Assembly (NCBI GenBank): GCA_016584305.1
Contig: JACEEZ010003546.1
Coordinates: forward strand, 1-64,000
DNA length: 64,000 bases
From: Chionoecetes opilio
Lineage: Eukaryota > Arthropoda > Malacostraca > Decapoda > Majidae
Reading direction: 5' to 3'
The notes below the pieces were generated by a model. That model had not been told where the DNA came from and did not search any database. It was given only the letters and a program-made list of their open reading frames with translations. Numbering within the stretch: the first letter of the stretch is position 1; the number at the start of each line of letters is the position of its first letter. The translations under genes were made by a program, and so were the position numbers. Shown here piece by piece: positions 1 to 11,420 of this stretch.

Positions 1-1086
1 TTATTCTAAAAAAAAGGATTGTATACTTCAATTTGTAGGAAAAACAGCTATATATCACCGATAAATAGCTAATATCATTGAAAGGACTACATTTTATGGG
101 TTTATAGCAATATGATAAGTAAAACTATGTATATATACAATAACGCTACAGTTTACAAGAAACTATGAAAAATGTTGCAATATACCGTTATATCACAATA
201 AATAACCTCTACTCTTCTATTAATAGCTTAATGTAATGTAAGCTACTTATAGGTGCAAATTATTCTAAAAAAAAGAATTGTATACATCAATTTGTAGGAA
301 AACAGCTATATATCACCGATAAATAGCTAATATCATTGAAAACACTACATTTTATGGTTTTATAGCAATATGATAAGTAAAACTACTTGTATATATACAA
401 TAACGCTACGGTTTACAAGAAACTATGAAAAACGCTTGCAATATACCGTTATATCACAATAAATAACCTCTTACTCTTCTATTTAATAGCTTAATGTAAT
501 GTAAGCTACTTATAGGTGCAAATTATTCTAAAAAAAGGATTTTATACTTCAATTTGTAGGAAAACAGCTATATATCACTGAAAACTAGCAAAGTCATTGA
601 AAACACTACATTTTATGGGTTTATAGCAATATAATAAGTAAAACTACTTGTATATATACAATAACGCTACAGTTTAGAAGAAACTATGAAAAACGCTTGC
701 AATATACCGTTATATCACAATAAATAACCTCTTACTCTTCTATTTAATAGCATAATGTAATGTAAGCTACTTATAGGTGCAAATTATTCAAAAAAAGGAT
801 TGATACTTCAATTTGTAGGAAAACAGCTATATATCACCGATAAATAGCTAAAATCATTGAAAACACTACATTTTATGGGTTTAGAGCAATTGGATAAGTA
901 AAACTACTTGTATATATACAATAACGCTACAGTTTAGAAGAAACTATGAAAAACGCTTGCAATATACCGTTATATCACAATAAATAACCTCTTACTCTTC
1001 TATTTAATAGCTTAATGTAATGTAAGCTACTTGTAGGTGCAAATTATTCTAAAAAGAGGATTTTATACTTCAATTTGTAGGAAAAC

Positions 1087-1111
1087 AGCTATATATCACC
1101 GATAAATAGCT
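1087..1111. repeat. Monomer dyad 1 (imperfect inverted repeat)
   Basis: Arms agctatatat (1087-1096) and ataaatagct (1102-1111) are reverse complements with one mismatch and flank the loop caccg. Class-2 monomers carry cactg and ataactagct, which leaves two mismatches. It is present in almost every full-length monomer and lost in the truncated ones. Confidence 0.85.
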
Positions 1112-1169
1112 AATATCATTGAAAACACTACATTTTATGGGTTTATAGCAATAGGATAAGTAAAACTAC

Positions 1170-1183
1170 TTGTATATATACAA
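1170..1183. repeat. Monomer dyad 2: perfect 14-bp palindrome ttgtatatatacaa
   Basis: The 14 bases read identically on both strands. The motif is repeated at about 262-bp spacing across the clean zones. The breakpoint of the 66-bp deletion in truncated monomers lies at this palindrome. A few copies carry cttgtttatatac or cttgtatatctac, which breaks the symmetry. Confidence 0.9.
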
Positions 1184-1223
1184 TAACGCTACAGTTTACA
1201 AGAAACTATGAAAAACGCTTGCA

Positions 1224-1237
1224 ATATACCGTTATAT
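1224..1237. repeat. Monomer dyad 3: atata-ccgt-tatat
   Basis: Five-base arms atata and tatat flank ccgt. The element is one of the most conserved parts of the monomer across clean zones. Variants with ccatt, ctgtt or gcgtt mark particular higher-order repeat positions. Confidence 0.75.
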
Positions 1238-1269
1238 CACAATAAATAACCTCTTACTCTTCTATTTAA

Positions 1270-1291
1270 TAGCTTAATGTAATGTAAGCTA
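1270..1291. repeat. Monomer dyad 4: 7-bp perfect stem, 8-base loop
   Basis: Arms tagctta (1270-1276) and taagcta (1285-1291) are perfect reverse complements around the loop atgtaatg. The hairpin is near-universal in the array. The variant agcttaatataatttaagct at some positions (for example near 15720 and 56940) keeps the stem while changing the loop, which is compatible with, but does not prove, a structural constraint. Confidence 0.85.
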
Positions 1292-1305
1292 CTTATAGAT
1301 GCAAA

Positions 1306-1501
1306 TTATTCTAAAAAAAGGATTTTATACTTCATTTTGTAGGAAAACAGCTATATATCACTGATATATACAGTTGATATATATATACAGTTTACAAGAA
1401 ACTATGAAAAACGCTGGCAATATACCGTTATATCACAATAAATAACCTCTTACTCTTCTATTTAATAGCTTAATGTAATGTACGCTACTTATAGGTGCAA
1501 A
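1306..1501. repeat. Truncated 196-bp monomer, HOR A copy 1
   Basis: The distance between monomer landmarks here is 196 instead of 262, so 66 bp are missing between ctgata (from 1361) and acagtttacaag. The joint reads as two nearby tatatacag copies separated by ttgatata, which suggests a deletion with local slippage at the 14-bp palindrome. It is a diagnostic marker for block A. Confidence 0.92.
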
Positions 1502-2450
1502 TTATTCTAAAAAGAGGATTTTATACTTCAATTTGTAGGAAAACAGCTATATATTACTGATAACTAGCTAAAATCATTGAAAACACTACATTTTATGGGT
1601 TTATAGCAAAATAATAAGTAAAACTACTTGTATATATACAATAACGCTATAGTTTAGAAGAAACTATGAAAAACGCCTGCAATATACCGTTATATCACAA
1701 TAAATAACCTCTTACTCTTCTATTTAATAGCTTAATGTAATGTAAGCTACTTATAGGTGCAAATTATTCGAAAAAGAGGATTTTATACTTCAATAAGTAG
1801 GAAAACAGCTATATATCACCGATAAATAGCTAATATAATTGAAAACACTACATTTTATGGGTTTATAGCAATAGGATAAGTAAAACTACTTGTATATATA
1901 CAATAAAGCTACAGTTTACAAGAAACTATGAAAAACGCTTGCAATATACCGTTATATCACAATAAATAACCTCTTATTCTTCTATGTAATAGCTTAATGT
2001 AATGTAAACTACTTATAGGTGCAAATTAATCTAAAAAAAAGATTTTATACTTCAATTTGTAGGAAAACAGCTATATATCACTGATAACTAGCTAAAATCA
2101 TTGAAAACACTACATTTTATGGGTTTATAGCAATATAATAAGTAAAACTACTTGTATATATACAATAACGCTACAGTATAGAAGAAACTATGAAAAACGC
2201 TTGCCATATACCGTTATATCACAATAAATAACCTCTTACTCTTCTCTTTAATAGCTTAATGTAATGTAAGCTACTTATAGGTGCAATTTATTCTAAAAAG
2301 AGGATTTTATACTTCAATTTGTAGGAAAACAGCTATATATATCACCGATAAATAGCTAATATCATTGAAAACACTACATTGGTTTATACCAATATGATAA
2401 GTAAAAGTACTTGTATATATACAATAACGCTACAGTTTAAAAGAAACTAT

Positions 2451-5400
2451 GAAAAAACGTTTGCAATTCCCTTATATCAAAATAAATAACTTTTCTCTTC
2501 TATTTAATAGTAATGTAAGAACACTTAAGGTGAAAAATTTTTCTAAAAAAGGATTGTATACTTAAATTTTGTAGGAAAACAGCTAATATCACTGATAACA
2601 CAAAATCTTTGAAAACCCACATTTTAGGGGTTTATAGCAAATATAAAAAAAAACATTTTAATATACAATAAGCTACAGTTACAAGAAACTATGAAAAACG
2701 CTTGAAAATAACCCCGGTTATATCACAATAAATAACTTTTACTTTCTATTTAATAGCTTAATGAAATGTACGCTACTTAAGGTGCAAATTATTCAAAAAA
2801 AAAGGATTTTATACTTCAATTTGTGGGAAAAAACAGCTATTATCCCCGTTTAAATAGCTAAACATTGAAAACATACTTTTATTGGTTTATAGAATAAATA
2901 AGTAAAACACGTATATATACAATAACGCTAAGTTTCCCAAAAGAAACTTTTTGAAAAACGCTTGAAATATACCGTTATATCACAATAAATAACCTCTACC
3001 TTTAGTATTAGTTAATGTAAGAAAGCTACTTATAGGGCATATTATTCTAAAAAAAGGATTGTATACTTAAATTTTGGGGAAAACAGTATATTCACCGATA
3101 AATAGATAATATCATTGAAAACACTACATTTTATGGGTTTTATAGAATTGATAAGAAAACTATTATATATAAAAAAACGCTACAGTTTACAAGAAACTAA
3201 AAAAAAGGGTTTTTGCAAATACCGTTATATCCAAAAATAACCTCTTACTCTTCTTTTTAATAGCTTAAGAAAATGAAGCTATTATAGGTGCAAATTATTC
3301 AAAAAAAAGGATTGTATACTTAAATTTTGGGGAAAACAGCTAAAATCACCGATAAATAGCTAATATCATGAAAGGACACATTTTAGGGTTTTTTATAGAA
3401 ATATGATAAGTAAAATATTGTATATAACAAAACGCTACAGTTTACAAAAAAACTTTTAAAAAGTTTCAATATACCGTTTTTCCAAAAATAACCCCCTCTT
3501 TCTATTTAATACTTAATGTAATGAAAGCTACTTATAGGTGCAAATTATTCTAAAAAAAAGAATTATACATAAATTTTGTGGAAAAAGCTTATATACCGAT
3601 AAATAGCTAATATCTTGAAAACACTACATTTTAGGGTTTTATACAATATGAAAGAAAAACTACTTGTATAATACAATAACCTACGGTTTCAAAAAACTTG
3701 AAAAACGCTTGCAATATCCCCCGTTATATCACAAAAAATAACCTCTTACTCTTCTTTTTTAATAGTTTAATGTAATGTAAGCTACTTATAGGTGAAAATT
3801 ATTCAAAAAAAGGTTTTTATACTTAAATTTTGTAGGAAAAACAGTATATATCACTGAAAACTAGAAAAAAGTCATTGAAAACACACATTTTAGGGGTTTT
3901 ATAGAAATATAATAAGTAAAACTACTTGTATATTAAAAACGACAGTTTAGAAAAAAAACTATGAAAAAACGTTTGCAATATACCGTTATATCAAATAAAA
4001 AACCTCTTACTCTTCTATTTAATAGCTAATGTAATGAAAGCTTTTGGGTGCAAATTATTAAAAAAAAGGATTGTATACTTCAATTTGTGGGGAAAAACAG
4101 TATATATCACCGAAAATAGCTAAAAATCTGAAAACACTAATTTTTTGGGGGTTTAGAGAATTGGATAATTAAAATCTTGTATTATACAATAACGCTACAG
4201 TTTAGAAGAAACTATAAAAAAACGTTAATATACCTTTATATCACAATAAATAACCTTTACTCTTCTATTTAAAGTTTAATGTAATGTAACTATTGAGGTG
4301 AAAATTTTTCAAAAAAGAGGTTTTTTATACTTAAATTTTGGGAAAAAACAGCTATAATCACCGAAAAAAAGAATATCTTTGAAAAAAACTTTTTAGGGTT
4401 TATAGAAATGGGATAAAAAAAAACACTTGTATTATAAAATAACGTACAGTTTCAAGAAACTATAAAAAAACGCTTGCAATATCCCGTTAACAAATAAAAA
4501 CCTTTTACTCTTCTTTTTTAATAGTTAATGTAATGTAAGCTATTATAGATGAAAATTATTCAAAAAAAAGGTTTTTTATACTTCTTTTTGTGGGAAAAAC
4601 AGCTATATTCACTGATATAACAGTTGAAAATTATAACTTTTTACAAAAAACTATGAAAAACGCTGGCAATATACCGTTTTTCCACAATAAAAAACCTTTT
4701 ACTTTTCTATTTAATATTTAATTAATGTACGTCTTATGGTGCAAATTTTTCTAAAAAGAGGATTTTTACTTAAATTTTGTAGGAAACAGCTATATATTCT
4801 GAAACTAGCAAAAATCATTGAAAACACTACATTTTAGGGGTTTTTATAGCAAAAAAATAAAAAAAACTATTGTATATATACAATAACGCTATAGTTTGAA
4901 GAAACTATGAAAAACGCCTGCAAATACCGTTATATCCCAAAAAAATAACCTCTTACTTTTCTTTTAATACTTAAGTAATGTAAGCACTTATAGGTGCAAA
5001 TTATTCGAAAAGAGGATTTTATACTTCAAAAAGTAGGAAAACAGCTATATATCCCCGATAAATAGCTAATAAAATTTAAAAAAACACTACTTTTTAGGGT
5101 TTTTATAGCAAAGGAAAAGTAAAACTATTTGTATATACAAAAAGTACATTTTACAAAAAACTAGAAAACGCTTGAAAATATACCGTTATATCACAATAAA
5201 TAACCTTTTATTTTCTATGTAATTTTTAATGAAATGTAAACTACTTATAGGTGAAAATTTAACTAAAAAAAAGATTTATACTTCAATTTGGGGGGAAAAC
5301 AGCTATTTCACTGAAAAGAAAAATCTTGAAAACACTAATTTTAGGGTTTATAGAATATAATAATAAAATATTTGTTTATATACAATAACGCACATTTATA

Positions 5401-6725
5401 GAAGAAACTATGAAAAACGTTCCATATCCGTTAATCACAATAAAAAAACCTTTATTTCTTTTTAATAGCTTTAAGAAATTTAAAGCTACTTATAGGTGAA
5501 ATTTTATTCTAAAAAGAGGTTTTATACTTAAAATTTGTAGGAAAACAGCTATAATATCACGAAAAATGCAAAATTTCATTAAAAACACACTTTTTTAGGG
5601 GTTATACCAATATGAAAAAGTAAAGTATTTGTAATATACAATAACGCTACTTTAAAAGAAACTATAAAAAACAATGAAATATATGTTTATAACAAAAAAT
5701 AACCTTTTCTTTCTATTAATAGTTAAGTAATGTAAGCTATTTATAGGTGCAAATTATTCTAAAAGGATTTTACCCTTCAATTTGTGGGAAAATCATATAC
5801 CCGAAAATAGCTAAAATCTTGAAAACACTAAAATTTTATGGGTTTGAAAAAATAAGAAAACCTACTTTTTATCTACAAAAAAAGCTACAGTTTACAAGAA
5901 ACTATAAAAAAAACGTTTGAAATATCCGTTATATCACAATAAATAACTCTTACTTTTTTTATTAGTTTAATGTAATTTAATACTTATGGGTCCCCAAATT
6001 TTTTTAAAAAAAGGATTGAAACTTCAATTTGTAGGAAAAAGCTATAAATCCCGAAAAAAATAATATCATTGAAAACCTCATTTAGGGGTTTATAGAAATA
6101 TGATAAGTAAAACTACTGAAATATAAATAACGCTACATTACAAAAATTAAAAAACGTTTGAAAATATACCATTATATCACAATAATAACCCTTTTATCTT
6201 CTTTTTAATAGTTAATGTAATGTAAGTATTATAGGTGAAAAATTATCTAAAAAGAGGTTTGTATACTTAAATTTGTGGGAAAAAACAGCAATATCACTGA
6301 AACTAGCTAAAATCATTGAAAACACACATTTTATGGGTTATAGCAATATAATAAGTAAAACACTTGTATATATACAAAACGCTAAGTTCAGAAATATGAA
6401 AAACGCTTGCAATATACGTTATACACAATAAATAACCTTACTTTTATTTAAGTTAATGTAAGTAGCTACTTAGGTGCAAATTATTCTAAAAAGATTATAC
6501 TTCAATGGAAAACAGTATATATCACCGATAAATAGTAATATCATTGAAAACACTACATTTATGTTATGAATATAATAAAAATATTGTATATATACAAACG
6601 CTACAGTTTACAAGAAACTAGAAAAGTTGCATATACCGTTATTCCAATAAATAAACTACTCTTCTATGTATTACTATGTATGTAAGCTACTTATAGTGCA
6701 ATTATTCAAAAAAGATTGTTACTCA
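2451..6725. repeat. Damaged satellite stretch, homopolymer-smear style
   Basis: Satellite continues in phase but single bases are lost and neighbours are smeared into runs: tgtaggaa becomes tgtgggaa, ttatggg becomes ttagggg, and taagtaaaac becomes aaaaaaaac. From about 6250 to 6725 the style changes to mostly single-base loss. Clean monomers return abruptly near 6725. The order of variant monomers is kept (HOR A copy 2 lies inside), so these are real monomers read or assembled badly. No gene or foreign element is visible in it. Confidence 0.8.
3295..5753. repeat. Higher-order repeat A, copy 2 (noisy)
   Basis: Despite the noise, the copy-A markers occur in order: tgaaaggac at about 3370, tttagag followed by ttggata near 4150, the truncated monomer with actgatataacagttg near 4611, and ttataccaatatg near 5600. 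Observed length is about 2,459 bp against 2,554 bp in clean copy 3, consistent with net base loss in this stretch. It lacks the 5-bp cattggttt deletion of copies 1 and 4. Confidence 0.75.
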
Positions 6726-7482
6726 ATTGTAGGAAAACAGCTATATATCACCGATAAATAGATAATATCATTGAAAACACTACATTTTATGGGTTTATAG
6801 CAATATGATAAGTAAAACTACTTGTATATATAAAATAACGCTACAGTTTACAAGAAACTAAGAAAAAGGTTTGCAATATACCGTTATATCACAATAAATA
6901 ACCTCCTACTCTTCTATTTAATAGCTTAATGTAATGTAAGCTACTTATAGGTGCAAATTATTCTAGAAAAAAGAATTGTATACTTCAATTTGTAGGAAAA
7001 CAGCTATATATCACCGATAAATAGCTAATATCATTGAAAACACTACATTTTATGGTTTTATAGCAATATGATAAGTAAAACTACTTGTATATATACAATA
7101 ATGCTACAGTTTAGAAGAAACTATGAAAAACGCTTGCAATATACCGTTATATCACAATAAATAACCTCTTACTCTTCTATTTAATAGCTTAATGTAATGT
7201 AAGCTACTTATAGGTGCAAATTATTCAAAAAAAAGGATTGTATACTTCAATTTGTAGGAAAACAGCTATATATCACCGATAAATAGCTAAAATCATTGAA
7301 AACACTACATTTTATGGGTTTATAGCAATAGCATAAGTAAAACTACTTGTATATATACAATAACGCTACAGTTTAGAAGAAACTATGAAAAACGCTTGCA
7401 ATATACCGTTATATCACAATAAATAACCTCTTACTCTTCTATTTAATAGCTTAATGTAATGTAAGCTACTTATAGGTGCAAA
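6725..7482. repeat. Clean monomers leading into HOR A copy 3
   Basis: About three clean monomers. Markers are gaaaaaggtttgc with cctcctac (about 6862), ttctagaaaaaagaattg (about 6961), and a caatagcataag monomer (about 7325). Nearly the same sequence of monomers precedes the tgaaaggac monomer at 14.8-15.5 kb, and a related one is recognisable at 18.1-18.8 kb, so this trio belongs to a larger higher-order unit than block A alone. Confidence 0.75.
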
Positions 7483-10036
7483 TTATTCTAAAAAAAGGAT
7501 TGTATACTTCAATTTGTAGGAAAACAGCTATATATCACCGATAAATAGCTAATATCATTGAAAGGACTACATTTTATGGGTTTATAGCAATATGATAAGT
7601 AAAACTACTTGTATATATACAATAACGCTACAGTTTACAAGAAACTATGAAAAATGTTTGCAATATACCGTTATATCACAATAAATAACCTCCTACTCTT
7701 CTATTTAATAGCTTAATGTAATGTAAGCTACTTATAGGTGCAAATTATTCTAAAAAAAAGAATTGTATACATCAATTTGTAGGAAAACAGCTATATATCA
7801 CCGATAAATAGCTAATATCATTGAAAACACTACATTTTATGGTTTTATAGCAATATGATAAGTAAAACTACTTGTATATATACAATAACGCTACGGTTTA
7901 CAAGAAACTATGAAAAACGCTTGCAATATACCGTTATATCACAATAAATAACCTCTTACTCTTCTATTTAATAGCTTAATGTAATGTAAGCTACTTATAG
8001 GTGCAAATTATTCTAAAAAAAGGATTTTATACTTCAATTTGTAGGAAAACAGCTATATATCACTGAAAACTAGCAAACGTCATTGAAAACACTACATTTT
8101 ATGGGTTTATAGCAATATAATAAGTAAAACTACTTGTATATATACAATAACGCTACAGTTTAGAAGAAACTATGAAAAACGCTTGCAATATACCGTTATA
8201 TCACAATAAATAACCTCTTACTCTTCTATTTAATAGCATAATGTAATGTAAGCTACTTATAGGTGCAAATTATTCAAAAAAAAGGATTGTATACTTCAAT
8301 TTGTAGGAAAACAGCTATATATCACCGATAAATAGCTAAAATCATTGAAAACACTACATTTTATGGGTTTAGAGCAATTGGATAAGTAAAACTACTTGTA
8401 TATATACAATAACGCTACAGTTTAGAAGAAACTATGAAAAACGCTTGCAATATACCGTTATATCACAATAAATAACCTCTTACTCTTCTATTTAATAGCT
8501 TAATGTAATGTAAGCTACTTGTAGGTGCAAATTATTCTAAAAAGAGGATTTTATACTTCAATTTGTAGGAAAACAGCTATATATCACCGATAAATAGCTA
8601 ATATCATTGAAAACACTACATTTTATGGGTTTATAGCAATAGGATAAGTAAAACTACTTGTATATATACAATAACGCTACAGTTTACAAGAAACTATGAA
8701 AAACGCTTGCAATATACCGTTATATCACAATAAATAACCTCTTACTCTTCTATTTAATAGCTTAATGTAAGTAAGCTACTTATAGATGCAAAATTATTCT
8801 AAAAAAAAGGATTTTATACTCATTTTGTAGGAAAACAGCTATATATCACTGATATATACAGTTGATATATATATACAGTTTACAAGAAACTATGAAAAAC
8901 GCTGGCAATATACCGTTATATCACAATAAATAACCTCTTACTCTTCTATTTAATAGCTTAATGTAATGTACGCTACTTATAGGTGCAAATTATTCTAAAA
9001 AGAGGATTTTATACTTCAATTTGTAGGAAAACAGCTATATATTACTGATAACTAGCTAAAATCATTGAAAACACTACATTTTATGGGTTTATAGCAAAAT
9101 AATAAGTAAAACTACTTGTATATATACAATAACGCTATAGTTTAGAAGAAACTATGAAAAACGCCTGCAATATACCGTTATATCACAATAAATAACCTCT
9201 TACTCTTCTATTTAATAGCTTAATGTAATGTAAGCTACTTATAGGTGCAAATTATTCGAAAAAGAGGATTTTATACTTCAATAAGTAGGAAAACAGCTAT
9301 ATATCACCGATAAATAGCTAATATAATTGAAAACACTACATTTTATGGGTTTATAGCAATAGGATAAGTAAAACTACTTGTATATATACAATAAAGCTAC
9401 AGTTTACAAGAAACTATGAAAAACGCTTGCAATATACCGTTATATCACAATAAATAACCTCTTATTCTTCTATGTAATAGCTTAATGTAATGTAAACTAC
9501 TTATAGGTGCAAATTAATCTAAAAAAAAGATTTTATACTTCAATTTGTAGGAAAACAGCTATATATCACTGATAACTAGCTAAAATCATTGAAAACACTA
9601 CATTTTATGGGTTTATAGCAATATAATAAGTAAAACTACTTGTATATATACAATAACGCTACAGTATAGAAGAAACTATGAAAAACGCTTGCCATATACC
9701 GTTATATCACAATAAATAACCTCTACTCTTCTTTAATAGCTTAATGTAATGTAAGCTACTTATAGGTGCAATTTATTCTAAAAAGAGGATTTTATACTTC
9801 AATTTGTAGGAAAACAGCTATATATATCACCGATAAATAGCTAATATCATTGAAAACACTACATTTTATGGGTTTATACCAATATGATAAGTAAAAGTAC
9901 TTGTATATATACAATAACGCTACAGTTTAAAAGAAACTATGAAAAACACATGCAATATACTGTTATATCACAATAAATAACCATTTACTCTTCTATTTAA
10001 TAGCTTAATGTAATGTAAGCTATTTATAGGTGCAAA
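7483..10036. repeat. Higher-order repeat A, copy 3 (clean, 2,554 bp)
   Basis: This is the best copy of block A. Its length is 2,554 bp, exactly nine 262-bp monomers plus one 196-bp truncated monomer. Internal order is the tgaaaggac monomer, aagaattgtatacatc, the tagcaaacgtcattg variant, tttagagcaattgg (about 8370), gagg/caatagg, the truncated monomer (ctgatata at 8849), attactgataactag, caataagtagg with ataattg, attaatct, and ttataccaatatg with aaaagtac (9871). It is followed by a non-A monomer series at 10037-11420. Confidence 0.92.
8794..8989. repeat. Truncated 196-bp monomer, HOR A copy 3
   Basis: It has the same 66-bp deletion and the same joint as the monomer at 1306-1501, with ctgatata at 8849 followed directly by acagtttacaagaaac. 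Boundaries are given to within a few bases. Confidence 0.88.
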
Positions 10037-11420
10037 TTATTCTATAAAAAGGATTTTATCCTTCAATTTGTAGGAAAATAGCTATATATCACTGATAACT
10101 AGCTAAAATCATTGAAAACACTACAATTTATGGGTTTATAGCAATATAATAAGTAACACTACTTGTATATCTACAATAACGCTACAGTTTACAAGAAACT
10201 ATGAAAAACGCTTGCAATATACCGTTATATCACAATAAATAACCTCTTACTCTTCTATTTATTAGCTTAATGTAATTTAAGCTACTTATAGGTGCAAATT
10301 ATTTTAAAAAAAGGATTGTATACTTCAATTTGTAGGAAAACAGCTATAAATCACCGATAAATAAATAATATCATTGAAAACACTACATTTTATGGGTTTA
10401 TAGCAATATGATAAGTAAAACTACTTGTATATATACAATAACGCTACAGTTTCAAGAAACTATGAAAAACGCTTGCAATATACCATTATATCACAATAAA
10501 TAACCTCTTACTCTTCTATTTAATAGCTTAATGTAATGTAAGCTACTTATAGGTGCAAATTATTCTAAAAAAAGGATTCTATACTTCAATTTGTAGGAAA
10601 ATAGCTATATATCACTGATAACTAACTAAAATCATTGAAAACACTACATTTTATGGGTTTATAGCAATATAATAAGTATAACTACTTGTATATATACAAT
10701 AACGCTACAGTTTACAAGAAACTATGAAAAACGCTTGCAATATACCGTTATATCACAATAAATAACCTCTTACCACTCTATTTATTAGCTTAATGTAATA
10801 AAAGCTACTTATAGGTGCAAATTATTCTAAAAAAAGGATTGTATACTTCAATTTGTAGGAAAACAGCTATATATCACCGATAAATAGCTTATATCATTGA
10901 AAACACTACATTTTATGGGTTTATAGCAATATGATAAGTAAAAGCACTTGTATATATACAATAACGCTACAGTTTACAAGAAACTAAGAAAAATGCTTGC
11001 AATATACCGTTATATCACAATAAATAACCTCCTACTCTTCTATTTAATAGCTTAATGTAATGTAAGCTACTTATAGGTGCAAATTATTCGAAAAAAAAGA
11101 ATTTTATACTTCAATTTGTAGGAAAACAGCTATATATCACCGATAAATAGCTAATATCATTGAAAACACTACATTTTATGGGTTTATAGCAATATGATAA
11201 GTAAAACTACTTGTATATATACAATAACGCTACAGTTTACAAGAAACTATGAAAAACGCTTGCAATATAGCGTTATATCACAATAAATAACCTCTTACTC
11301 TTCTATTTATTAGCTTAATGTAATGTAAGCTACTTATAGGTGCAAATTATTCTAAAAAAAGGATTGTATACTTCAAATTGTAGGAAAACAGCTATATATC
11401 ACCGATAACTAGCTAAAATC
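10037..11420. repeat. Clean monomers between HOR A copy 3 and the first composite insert
   Basis: About five monomers with private markers: ggattttatcc with acaatttatggg and atatctacaat (about 10050-10170), gctataaatc with aaataatatc and accattatat (about 10345-10490), gattctatac with gataactaac (about 10577), agcttatatc with aaagcactt (about 10885), and tatagcgttat (about 11266). The first four markers recur in order after HOR A copy 4 (about 21.6-22.5 kb), so they extend the duplicated unit beyond block A. Confidence 0.75.

Larger units (their letters stand above)
1044..1305 (+). repeat. Reference full-length monomer (262 bp)
   Basis: This is a clean class-1 monomer used here as the coordinate reference. 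It contains caccgataaatagctaat near positions 54-71 of the unit, the 14-bp palindrome at unit positions 127-140, gaaactatgaaaaacgc near 159-175, and the hairpin at 227-248. It differs from neighbours at a few percent of sites. G/C content is about 27%. The choice of start is arbitrary because the array is circularly permutable. It has no open frame of useful length and no recognisable promoter or RNA-gene box. Confidence 0.95.
1..2538. repeat. Higher-order repeat A, copy 1 (10-monomer block)
   Basis: Markers in fixed order define block A: tgaaaggac in the first monomer (80), tagcataatg near 750, tttagagcaattggat near 885, a 196-bp truncated monomer (1306-1501), tgcaaattaatct near 2025, and ggtttatacc with aaaagtac near 2381. 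The same order recurs in copies 2-4. Offsets to copy 3 are 7480, 7488 and 7490 bp at three markers, so the internal spacing is conserved almost to the base. The last monomer carries a 5-bp deletion (cattggttt for cattttatgggttt) that is shared only with copy 4. The block is clean up to about 2450, and damage begins inside its last monomer. Confidence 0.88.

Noticed and set aside
2620..6100. Telomere-like ttaggg words
   Set aside because: They occur singly at the monomer's ttatggg site only where noise changed it to ttaggg. They are never in tandem.
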